NCBI GenBank assembly: GCA_937898265.1
Contig: CALEJM010000159.1
Span: forward strand, 1-6,185
Length of the DNA stretch: 6,185 nucleotides
DNA from: an uncultured Porphyromonadaceae bacterium
Lineage (GTDB): Bacteria > Bacteroidota > Bacteroidia > Bacteroidales > Paludibacteraceae
Direction: 5' to 3'
Shown piece by piece: positions 1 to 5,794 of this stretch. The first letter of the stretch is position 1, and the number at the start of each line of letters is the position of its first letter. Below the pieces are notes generated by a model. That model was not told the DNA's origin. It worked only from the letters and a program-made list of their open reading frames with translations, and searched no databases. The translations under genes and the position numbers were made by a program.

Positions 1-1
1 A

Positions 2-43
2 GAGTTCGAAGTTGTTGGCATCCTTGACCTCGACGAAGAATAA
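2..43 (+). CDS. C-terminal end of an unidentified gene, cut by window edge
   Basis: An open plus-strand frame enters from the left edge and gives EFEVVGILDLDEE followed by TAA at 41-43. A strong hairpin terminator with a T-rich tail begins 17 bases after the stop, which is the main reason to believe this strand. The acidic tail is not enough to name a family. The gene would be convergent with the yqeY-ftsZ unit. The opposite strand is also open here (ATG at 58-56, running off the edge), so the call is tentative. Confidence 0.5.
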   Translation, partial: EFEVVGILDLDEE

Positions 44-60
44 TCCTCTTCCGAACATAC

Positions 61-97
61 AAAACGGCGACACCACACGGTGCCGCCGTTTTTCTTT
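61..97 (+). terminator. Rho-independent terminator of the left-edge plus-strand gene
   Basis: A 14-bp stem (61-74 with 79-92) has one A·C mismatch and a 4-base ACAC loop. The arms are AAAACGGCGACACC and GGTGCCGCCGTTTT, and the right arm runs into TTTTTCTTT on the plus strand. Its position just after the stop at 43 fits a terminator. The arm ends are A-rich and T-rich, so it may also work for minus-strand transcripts that read past the hairpin at 124-154. Confidence 0.85.
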
Positions 98-112
98 GCA
101 GACTATCATCCC

Positions 113-154
113 TACAAAAAACAACCCCTGCCCAATGATATATTGAGCAGGGGT
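113..154 (-). terminator. Rho-independent terminator of the ftsZ-yqeY transcription unit
   Basis: Bases 124-131 (ACCCCTGC) pair with 147-154 (GCAGGGGT). After one C·A mismatch, 133-136 pair with 142-145, closing a GATAT loop. On the minus strand the stem is followed by TTGTTTTTTGTA, a T-rich tract that ends transcription. It lies 26 bases past the yqeY stop, as expected for the end of the minus-strand operon. Confidence 0.85.
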
Positions 155-180
155 ATATTATATAAATAAGGTATCTATTC

Positions 181-630
181 TTATTGGAGGAGACTCTTGA
201 CCACTTCGCTGATGGTGCGACCTTCGGCACGACCAGCCAGTTCTTTTGAGGCGCGGCCCATCACCTTACCCATCTCCTTCAAAGAGGTGACGCCCTCTTC
301 GGCAATCACTTTCTTCACAAATTCAATGACTTCGTCTTTAGACATCTGTGAAGGGAGGAACTTCTCCATGACGGCAACCTGAGCCATGTATTCGTCGGCA
401 AGGTCCTGACGGTTCTGCTCCACAAACATTTGTGCAGCATCTTTGCTTTGCTTGGCCATCTTTTGAATCACTTTCAAGGCTACTGCGTCGGTGAGTTCGC
501 CGTTGCACTCTTTAGAGGTCTTGGCCTCAAGGAGTTCTTTTTTGATGTTACGAAGTGCCTCAAGGGTCACTTTATCGCGAGAGAGCATAGCAGCTTTGAT
601 GCCCTCGCTTACTTTTTCAAATATATCCAT
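181..630 (-). CDS. yqeY: GatB/YqeY domain protein
   Basis: This 149-residue protein has the full length of the stand-alone YqeY family. The family resembles the C-terminal helical, tRNA-contacting domain of the amidotransferase subunit GatB, but its own role is not established. The protein is almost wholly helical and charged. The conserved tail is visible at about residues 119-149: MGKVMGRASKELAGRAEG, then a VVKSLL end, where the family has M-G-K-(V/L)-M and GRA-(D/E)-G. No membrane segment or signal peptide is present, so it should be cytosolic. The ATG at 630 is the only good start and has no Shine-Dalgarno sequence, as is usual in Bacteroidota. It lies 25 nt after ftsZ and is probably co-transcribed with it, ending at the hairpin at 113-154. 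The family call is secure; the function is not. Confidence 0.94.
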   Translation of the reverse strand: MDIFEKVSEGIKAAMLSRDKVTLEALRNIKKELLEAKTSKECNGELTDAVALKVIQKMAKQSKDAAQMFVEQNRQDLADEYMAQVAVMEKFLPSQMSKDEVIEFVKKVIAEEGVTSLKEMGKVMGRASKELAGRAEGRTISEVVKSLLQ

Positions 631-655
631 AGTGTTGTGTTGTTCTAAAAATGTT

Positions 656-1897
656 TTACTGATAACGTTTCAAAGCAGGGGTGTCGCGAACGATTTTCAT
701 CACCGACTCAGAGTCGAGCTCGTCCAGCGAGTAGAGTTTGATGGTTGCTTTGGCAACGGTCTCTTCCTGGGTGTTGTACATCTCTTTTTGGATAGACTGT
801 TCCAAAGTCTGACGTGATGGCGGAATAGCCACACGCTTGCCGATCGTTGGATTGTTGTTGGCTTCATCTGCCTGACTATCCTCGGCAGCAATCTGCTCTT
901 CCAACTGCTCCCTCAAAGAATCTGGTGCAAACTTCATGTTTGGACCTGTGGCTACGATAGTAATCTTCACGTCGTCATTGAGACCATCTACATAGGTCAC
1001 GCCCCAGATATACTCCTCTACCTCGCCTTTCATCTTACTTGAGAAGTTTTTGATTTCGTCAATCTCACTCAAGCTGATAGGCTTCTGGGAGTCGGTATAT
1101 ACGTTGAGGAGCACGCGAGAGGCGTTGCAGATGTCGTTGTTATTGAGAAGCGGTGAGTCGAGGGCCTCTTCGATGGCGCGGGTCACACGTTTCTCGCCTG
1201 AGGCAGAACCTGTGTTCATCACAGCAACACCACCCTCTCTCATAATCGTTGAGACATCGGCAAAGTCGACGTTGATATAGCCTTCAACAGTGATGATCTC
1301 GGCAATACCTTTGACGGCTTGTGCCAACACATCGTCGACGGCTTGGAACGCCTGGCGGAGGTCGTGGTCAGGATAGGCTTGAATCAGTTTGCTGTTGTTG
1401 ATAACCAAGAGGGCATCAACATAACGTGACATTCTGACAACGCCTTTCATGGCTTGCACCTTCTTGCGACCCATCTCCCAATCGAAAGGAATGGTAACAA
1501 CGCCGATGGTAAGCAGTCCGAGATCATGGGCCACTTTAGCAACCACCGGTCCTGCGCCAGTGCCAGTACCGCCACCCATCGTAGCAGTGATAAACACCAT
1601 CTGGGTGCCGTCAGAGAGCATCTCTCTGATTTTCTCTTCCGACTGCAAGGCAGCAGCGCGCGCTTTTTCTGGTTGGTTGCCAGCGCCAAGTCCATTACCA
1701 AACTGAACGCAAACAGGGATACCAGCAGAGTTCAGTGCTACTCTATCGGTATTGCAGAGCGCGAAAGAGACATCGGTAATACCTTTCTTGTACATGGTCT
1801 TGACGGCATTGCCGCCACCACCACCAACACCGATAACCTTGATGATTTGCTCTTTCTTTTCGTCGGTAATAAAGTCCAAGTGTTCTATTTCGTTCAT
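656..1897 (-). CDS. ftsZ: Cell division GTPase FtsZ
   Basis: FtsZ is the tubulin-like GTPase that polymerises into the Z-ring at mid-cell and recruits the divisome. The 413-residue product carries all key motifs. These are the nucleotide-binding loop GVGGGGGNAV (23-32), the NTD of the second loop (49-51), the tubulin signature GGGTGTG (108-114), and the T7 catalytic loop NVDFADVSTIM (209-219) with Asp211 and Asp214 placed to complete the GTPase site of the next subunit. The globular core ends near residue 320. A polar linker (about 322-395) follows, then a short conserved tail ending DTPALKRYQ, expected to bind FtsA and other partners. Length is normal for Bacteroidota. The ATG at 1897 lies 46 nt downstream of ftsA, with no Shine-Dalgarno sequence. 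Nothing looks damaged. Confidence 0.99.
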   Translation of the reverse strand: MNEIEHLDFITDEKKEQIIKVIGVGGGGGNAVKTMYKKGITDVSFALCNTDRVALNSAGIPVCVQFGNGLGAGNQPEKARAAALQSEEKIREMLSDGTQMVFITATMGGGTGTGAGPVVAKVAHDLGLLTIGVVTIPFDWEMGRKKVQAMKGVVRMSRYVDALLVINNSKLIQAYPDHDLRQAFQAVDDVLAQAVKGIAEIITVEGYINVDFADVSTIMREGGVAVMNTGSASGEKRVTRAIEEALDSPLLNNNDICNASRVLLNVYTDSQKPISLSEIDEIKNFSSKMKGEVEEYIWGVTYVDGLNDDVKITIVATGPNMKFAPDSLREQLEEQIAAEDSQADEANNNPTIGKRVAIPPSRQTLEQSIQKEMYNTQEETVAKATIKLYSLDELDSESVMKIVRDTPALKRYQ

Positions 1898-1943
1898 TGT
1901 GAAAATGTTGCTAATTGATTAGTATATTCCTAACGAATTGCTT

Positions 1944-3254
1944 TTATTCGTTTTCCGTTTCGCCAAACAGCGTTCCGAAAGTGCTCTTCAGGTTGCCGAA
2001 GAGGTCGCGGCGTTTCTTGCCGCCTTGGTTCTCGGACTCGCGAGTGTTGACTGGTTCCACGTGAGGATTTTGCTCTGGGGTCTCAGGAACTTCCGGAGTC
2101 TCTACAACTGGTGGCGTATAGATAGGCTCAACAGGTTTCTTGAACACTGCGGCATTCTCCTTGGCTTCCAACAGCAGGGCAATGATGTGTGCGTATTTTG
2201 GATTTTTGTAGGCAGTGCTGACAATGTCAAGATATTGGTCAAGGTTGAGTTGCTTAACTTTGATTTGACGTTTGGCAATCAGTTCTTCCAAACCTCGCAT
2301 CTGACTTGCTCCACCGGTGATGATGATGCCATCGGCAATCTTGTCGAAGCAGTTGAGCTGACGAAGTTCGCGCCATACGTATTCAAGGATCTCGTTTTCA
2401 CGAGCGGCAACCACTTGTGCCAGTCCGTCCATGGAGAACTCAAGGTCCTTGCCGTTGACGTTGATAACCTTGTGCTCGGTGCTTGCCTCGTCGGTATTGG
2501 CGTTGCCGTAGGTGATTTTATAGTGTTCGGCGTCGTCCTCAGGGATGCCGAGGTAGTTGGCAATGTCTAAGGTGACGTTGCGACCGCCCAATGGAATGAC
2601 GGCAATATGCTGTACCTTGCCGAAATAGCAGACCACTACGGTAGTGTTGTGCGCACCGAAGTCAATCAATACGCAGCCATTGTTGCGTTCTCTTTCGGTC
2701 AAGAGGTTGTCGGCCATAGCAAGAGGAGCTGTAACGAATTTGACGATATCGTTGGAGAGTTCCTCCTTGGCGGCAAACACACGTTTTGCAGACACGCACA
2801 TATAGTCGGCACGAAGCACAGAGCAGGTTCTGCCAAGAGGTGACTTCTGTACCTCCTCTTCGTCGACATAGTATTTGAGGGCACGCACAGCCAACGGAAT
2901 CTGTTCGGAAATGGTCTCTGCCTCTGCGTTACACATGGCATCCATTTCGCTGAGCAGATATTGGTCAATCATACGGCCATCTACGTTCTTCTTTATCTGC
3001 AGTTTGTTGTTGCTACGAAGCGACTGACAGGAGTAGCCTTTGTAGCATTCTGCAAATTTTTCTACGTTCTCACATCTGTTGACACAACGGAGCAACTGGC
3101 TGCCGAAGATATGATTCGGCGACATCATGTCGAGTGTCTTCTCTTCTTCCATGCCAAGCACATGGAGTTTGCCTTGAAAGTCTTTCTCGGCGATCATCAT
3201 CAGCGATTTTGATGCGCCGTAGTCAACAGCAAGATAGATATTTTCTGTTTTCAT
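1944..3254 (-). CDS. ftsA: Cell division protein FtsA
   Basis: FtsA is an actin-like ATPase on the inner face of the cytoplasmic membrane that tethers FtsZ polymers and links them to later divisome proteins. In the 436-residue product the actin-fold motifs are visible: phosphate-1 loop LAVDYGASKS (8-17), phosphate-2 loop GCVLIDFGAHNTTVVV (193-208), and adenosine motif ADGIIITGGASQMRGLEEL (307-325). The FtsA-specific 1C subdomain lies at about 85-165. A proline-rich, acidic linker (about 372-402) leads to a basic, amphipathic end (KKRRDLFGNLKSTFGTLF, 413-430), which fits the membrane-targeting helix of FtsA. Four cysteines cluster at 57, 61, 70 and 76. It lies 21 nt after ftsQ and 46 nt before ftsZ. 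The linker and tail make it somewhat longer than the E. coli protein, as is common in Bacteroidota. Confidence 0.95.
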   Translation of the reverse strand: MKTENIYLAVDYGASKSLMMIAEKDFQGKLHVLGMEEEKTLDMMSPNHIFGSQLLRCVNRCENVEKFAECYKGYSCQSLRSNNKLQIKKNVDGRMIDQYLLSEMDAMCNAEAETISEQIPLAVRALKYYVDEEEVQKSPLGRTCSVLRADYMCVSAKRVFAAKEELSNDIVKFVTAPLAMADNLLTERERNNGCVLIDFGAHNTTVVVCYFGKVQHIAVIPLGGRNVTLDIANYLGIPEDDAEHYKITYGNANTDEASTEHKVINVNGKDLEFSMDGLAQVVAARENEILEYVWRELRQLNCFDKIADGIIITGGASQMRGLEELIAKRQIKVKQLNLDQYLDIVSTAYKNPKYAHIIALLLEAKENAAVFKKPVEPIYTPPVVETPEVPETPEQNPHVEPVNTRESENQGGKKRRDLFGNLKSTFGTLFGETENE

Positions 3255-3275
3255 CCTTTAGGTTGAGTTTTTTCT

Positions 3276-4013
3276 TTAATTGTTAGGGGTGCAGATTATT
3301 TGGTTGTTATATCTTACGTCGATTTTGGAATAGGTATTCCAACCGACTTCATTGATTACTTTGCTATAGAAAATCTTGACGTTTTCAAGCTTCTGCTCGA
3401 AATTGCTGGAGTTGCCAAGCAGAATCACGTGACTTCCTACGCGAGGAATAAGCATCAAGCCATCGTCTGCATCCACATAGACCTGTGCGGTCTGTTCACG
3501 CCAGAATTTGTCGTTCTTGACAAAAAGCATAAAGTTGTAGAGTGAGTCCTTAGCCAGTTCCTTAGTGACGTAGCCACTCAGCAGCGGTACTTCCACAGAA
3601 GAGTTGTAGGAGGTGGGGAATGTCTCGTGATTTTTATCAACGTAGTAGTTGCCCGCCTCCGTCATCACTCTGTACATCGGTTGACGTTGGGTCATCTCCA
3701 CCTTGACCTCTCCTTTCGGGGTGCGGTAGCAGACGGCTTTCAGCACCATCGGACAACTCTTTACCGCATCTTCAATCTGGTTGAGGTCGATTTCGGTAAA
3801 GCGTTTGTTGACGGGGTCCAATCCTTTGTTTCTTACCAACTGAAGGATATAGGTGGAGTCTACGAAATTAGCCTTGTTGGCATCTTTCACCTCTACAACG
3901 AAACTATCACACAGCTCGTTTTCTCTGTCGGAGGTGGTCACGAAGATCCAACCCAAATAGAGAACACAAGCCGTAACGGCCAAGGTTGATAATATGACTC
4001 TTACGTAGTTCAT
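3276..4013 (-). CDS. ftsQ: Cell division protein FtsQ
   Basis: FtsQ (DivIB family) is a bitopic inner-membrane protein whose periplasmic part holds together the FtsL/FtsB part of the divisome. The 245-residue product starts with one hydrophobic segment (about 4-26, VRVILSTLAVTACVLYLGWI). A POTRA-like part follows (about 37-110), with strand FVVEVKDAN, helix-rich IDLNQIEDAVKSCPMVLKAV, and KGEVKVEMTQRQP. The FtsQ beta domain (about 111-240) has YYVDKNHETFPTS, VPLLSGY and an end strand YSKIDVRYNNQIICTP. Sequence in this family is poorly conserved, so the call rests on topology, these short motifs and position between murC and ftsA. The start codon overlaps the murC stop in an ATGA, so translation is probably coupled. 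Length is typical. Confidence 0.9.
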   Translation of the reverse strand: MNYVRVILSTLAVTACVLYLGWIFVTTSDRENELCDSFVVEVKDANKANFVDSTYILQLVRNKGLDPVNKRFTEIDLNQIEDAVKSCPMVLKAVCYRTPKGEVKVEMTQRQPMYRVMTEAGNYYVDKNHETFPTSYNSSVEVPLLSGYVTKELAKDSLYNFMLFVKNDKFWREQTAQVYVDADDGLMLIPRVGSHVILLGNSSNFEQKLENVKIFYSKVINEVGWNTYSKIDVRYNNQIICTPNN

Positions 4014-4549
4014 CGTAAAGCTTCACAGATTTGTGGGAGCATGGTGTCTAAGTCGCCGGCACCGAGGGTCAGCAGTACGTCAAAGCGTTTGGTTTTGAGC
4101 ACTGAGATAAGTTCCTTCTTGGTTGTAAGCGTCTTAGAGCAGGTCACTTCATTATAAATAGTCTCGGAAGAGATGCCTTCAATAGGCTCTTCACGAGCAG
4201 GATAGAGTTCGACCAACATCGCCTCGTCGAGCAACGAGAGGGCTGCGGCAAACTCACGATAGAAATCTTTGGTACGGGTATACAGATGTGGTTGGAAGAC
4301 GCCGAGCACCTTCTTGCCGCGATAGAGTTCCATCACCGAACGGATGGAAGCCTCCAACTCAGCTGGGTGGTGGGCGTAGTCGTCAATCACAGTCAGTTTA
4401 TCGGTTTTCATCTGAACGTCGAAACGACGTTTCACACCGCGGAACGAATCGAGTCCGCTACGCAGTTCTTCAGCCTCAACACCATTCAAGAGTGCGACAG
4501 CCATGGCGGCAACGCTGTTTTCCACGTTGACGGTGACAGGCACGCCGAG
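4010..4549 (-). pseudogene. murC: UDP-N-acetylmuramate--L-alanine ligase, C-terminal fragment
   Basis: MurC is the cytosolic ATP-dependent ligase that adds L-alanine to UDP-N-acetylmuramic acid, the first peptide step of peptidoglycan synthesis. Only the last ~179 of about 450-460 residues are here. Visible Mur-ligase motifs, counted from the join, are VNVENSVAAMA (7-17), the hallmark DDYAHHP (56-62), FQPHLYTRT (85-93) and LGAGDLDTM (162-170). Missing are the N-terminal Rossmann domain for the UDP sugar and the central P-loop (GTxGKT) domain, so this piece cannot be active alone. Its stop overlaps the ftsQ start by 4 nt, the normal Bacteroidota arrangement, so this end is native. MurC is essential, so a genuine cell must have the missing part; the truncation most likely arises from a chimeric join near 4545. 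Confidence 0.93.
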
Positions 4550-5332
4550 GTTGACGTCGTTGACGTAGACGGACCCGAGGTTGTGCTGCAGCGTCGCGAA
4601 CAGCGACGAGAGCGGAACCTTCATCAGCTCGCACTTCGCCCGGTCGACGTGGATGCGCAGATGCGGCGAGTCGGTGTTGTAGCCGCACGTCACGTCGTCC
4701 GCCAGCGGCGAGCGCTTGAGGATCGCCTGCAGCCGGTGCGCCTCGTACGACAGCCGCACCGGATCGTTGTCCGCCGTCGACAGGACGAGCGGCGAGACGT
4801 AGGCCGCCGTGCCCATGCCCGGCACCGTCGGCAGCGACAAGAGGCTGATCTGCGCCTCGGGGATGTCCGAGACGGCCTCGCGCATGCGCGCAATGCACTC
4901 CTGCGTGCCCTCCCTGGCCCCGCGCTCCGACCACGGCTTCAGCACGAGGTACATCTTCGCCGTGTTCTCGCCGCTCGGCGAGAAGATGCCCTCGCCGAAG
5001 ACCGTGCAGGACTTCTCGATGTCGCAGACGGCGGACACCTTGCCCAGAATCTTCCTCACGGTCTCGACGACCTGGGGACGGGACGTGCCGTCCTTCGTCT
5101 TCACGTCGACGAGAACGACGCCGAAGTCCTCGTTGGGCACGAGGTCGCGCGGCATGCGGTCCATCAGGGCGACCGCCCCGAGCACCAGGGCCGCCACGGC
5201 GGCGAAGGCGACGGCGACCGGCAGCGACGCCCCGGAACGGCTCGCCGCCGACTCCGCCCGAACCCGTCCCGAAGACCGGACGAACAGGCACAGGACCGGC
5301 ACGACCGCGACGGACACAAGGGCCGTCGCCAC
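4010..5332 (-). CDS. Chimeric open frame: RND permease fragment joined in frame to MurC C-terminus
   Basis: A single open frame reads through two unrelated proteins. With the GTG at 5332 it gives 440 residues. The real open frame extends to 5368 and has no start of its own, because a TAA lies at 5369-5371. Residues 1 to about 261 are an RND efflux permease fragment and residues 262-440 are the last 179 residues of MurC. Such a fusion has no known biological precedent to my knowledge. It would place a cytosolic ligase domain on the periplasmic porter loop of a permease. The G+C content changes sharply at the same point (48 of 60 bases G/C in 5161-5220 against 28 of 60 in 4141-4200). The two halves are described separately. 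I take the frame to be a join artefact rather than a working gene. Confidence 0.6.
   Translation of the reverse strand: MATALVSVAVVPVLCLFVRSSGRVRAESAASRSGASLPVAVAFAAVAALVLGAVALMDRMPRDLVPNEDFGVVLVDVKTKDGTSRPQVVETVRKILGKVSAVCDIEKSCTVFGEGIFSPSGENTAKMYLVLKPWSERGAREGTQECIARMREAVSDIPEAQISLLSLPTVPGMGTAAYVSPLVLSTADNDPVRLSYEAHRLQAILKRSPLADDVTCGYNTDSPHLRIHVDRAKCELMKVPLSSLFATLQHNLGSVYVNDVNLGVPVTVNVENSVAAMAVALLNGVEAEELRSGLDSFRGVKRRFDVQMKTDKLTVIDDYAHHPAELEASIRSVMELYRGKKVLGVFQPHLYTRTKDFYREFAAALSLLDEAMLVELYPAREEPIEGISSETIYNEVTCSKTLTTKKELISVLKTKRFDVLLTLGAGDLDTMLPQICEALR
4535..4555. other. Join between Bacteroidales murC and foreign RND DNA
   Basis: On the minus strand the protein reads ...SVYVNDVN, typical RND, then LGVPVTVNVENSVAAM, typical MurC. 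The codons for Leu-Gly (4544-4549) could belong to either parent, so the break lies within a few bases of them. Base composition and codon choice change here. No inverted repeats, target-site duplication or recombinase gene flank the point. Confidence 0.75.
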
Positions 5333-5368
5333 GCCCGTCGCGGCGAAGACGGCGTTTACCGCGAGCCA
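4544..5368 (-). pseudogene. RND (HAE1-like) efflux permease, internal fragment
   Basis: RND permeases are proton-driven inner-membrane pumps that work with a periplasmic adaptor and an outer-membrane channel. The frame resembles the middle of AcrB-type proteins. First comes a membrane helix ending VAVVPVLCLFVR (equivalent to the ...TPALC... end of TM6). A second helix follows (PVAVAFAAVAALVLGAVALM, TM7), then the RMPRDLVPNEDFGVVLVDV strand that opens the second periplasmic loop, AKMYLVLKPWSER, a VPGMGT turn, and the docking-region signature VDRAKCELMKVPLSSLFATL ending in YVNDVN. Both ends are cut: no N-terminal helices, no TM8-12, no start codon. The loop between the two helices is only about 17 residues, much shorter than in AcrB. 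The DNA is far more G+C-rich than the ftsQ-ftsZ part, so it comes from another organism or replicon. Confidence 0.9.
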
Positions 5369-5491
5369 TTAGTTGGTCGTGTCGCGGATCACGGCCGGGC
5401 GGGGAAGGCCAAGCGAGTACGTCGGCAGATCCTCCGCCGCCGCGCCGAGCCCCCCTCCCACCAGGGCCATCAATAGAAGGATTCGTTTCAT
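5369..5491 (-). CDS. Short ORF with signal peptide, probably a truncated secreted protein
   Basis: A 40-residue ORF begins at ATG 5491, preceded by GGGGAG at 5499-5504 with 7-base spacing, a good Shine-Dalgarno site. It opens with a classic Sec signal peptide: a basic MKR, then a hydrophobic ILLLMALVGGGLG, then an AAA|ED cleavage site near residue 19. Only about 20 mature residues (DLPTYSLGLPRPAVIRDTTN) follow before TAA at 5369-5371. The next in-frame codons are already the RND fragment. A secreted product this short is unlikely, so I infer a longer gene cut at or near the stop by a join. It lies 21 nt downstream of the tail-collar stop, so those two are probably native neighbours. No family recognised. 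Confidence 0.5.
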   Translation of the reverse strand: MKRILLLMALVGGGLGAAAEDLPTYSLGLPRPAVIRDTTN

Positions 5492-5514
5492 CCTCAAACT
5501 CCCCGAAACGAATC
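5480..5514 (-). repeat. 10-bp perfect inverted repeat around a ribosome binding site
   Basis: GATTCGTTTC at 5480-5489 and GAAACGAATC at 5505-5514 are exact inverted copies, 15 bases apart. In the minus-strand transcript they would form a hairpin whose loop holds the GGGGAG ribosome binding site and the first two bases of the start codon at 5491. The upstream arm overlaps the TGA of the tail-collar gene. There is no T-tract, so it is not an ordinary terminator. It could be a translational control element, an operator or chance. Confidence 0.6.
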
Positions 5515-5794
5515 AGAGCTTCATGATGAAGCAGAGCGCATAGTAAGGCGGCCGGTTCTCGTGGGCCTCGGCATAGCCATCGGTTCCGGCTTTATCGTTG
5601 GTCGCATCACCGCCGGCCGTGCCGGTCCGGCTTATCTGGCCATCGTCATCACCACCGCGCTGGTAACCTTTCTGTTTAATATTAACCATTGTTGCACCGG
5701 CATTATGTTTTTTTGTCGCACTCGCGTTTACCAACTCCTGCTCATTCGGATACAGATGCGAGTGGTTCGGCATCTGCGCCTTCGTCAGCGCGTG
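5513..5794 (-). pseudogene. Phage tail-collar / tail-fibre protein, C-terminal fragment
   Basis: Residues 85-175 of the frame end in AHENRPPYYALCFIMKL. This is the closing motif of phage tail-collar domains (ENxPPY...L.(Y/F)I(I/M)K). They begin with LTKAQMPNHSH, the matching (L/M)xxxxMPxHxH motif at the front of that domain. Between them is a Gly/Asp-rich, weakly conserved insert (KGYQRGGDDDG, TGTAGGDATNDKAGTDG) typical of exposed tip loops. The N-terminal collar, shaft and baseplate-binding parts are missing. The part at about 5640-5740 is visibly A+T-richer than both sides, as in fast-evolving receptor-binding tips. The gene probably came from a prophage or tailocin; the signal-peptide ORF follows 21 nt later. 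Confidence 0.83.

Noticed and set aside
1938..2570. Plus-strand ORF of 210 codons opposite ftsA
   Set aside because: ftsA on the minus strand is complete with all actin-fold motifs; the plus-strand product has no family features.
4476..5369. Minus-strand 297-codon ORF in another frame over the RND region
   Set aside because: Its Arg/Gly/Ala-rich composition without motifs is typical of an off-frame reading of G+C-rich DNA.
4286..5476. Long plus-strand ORF of 396 codons opposite the RND fragment
   Set aside because: The product is extremely rich in Arg, His and Gln and has no recognisable domain. It is the mirror of a G+C-rich coding frame on the other strand, where RND motifs are obvious.
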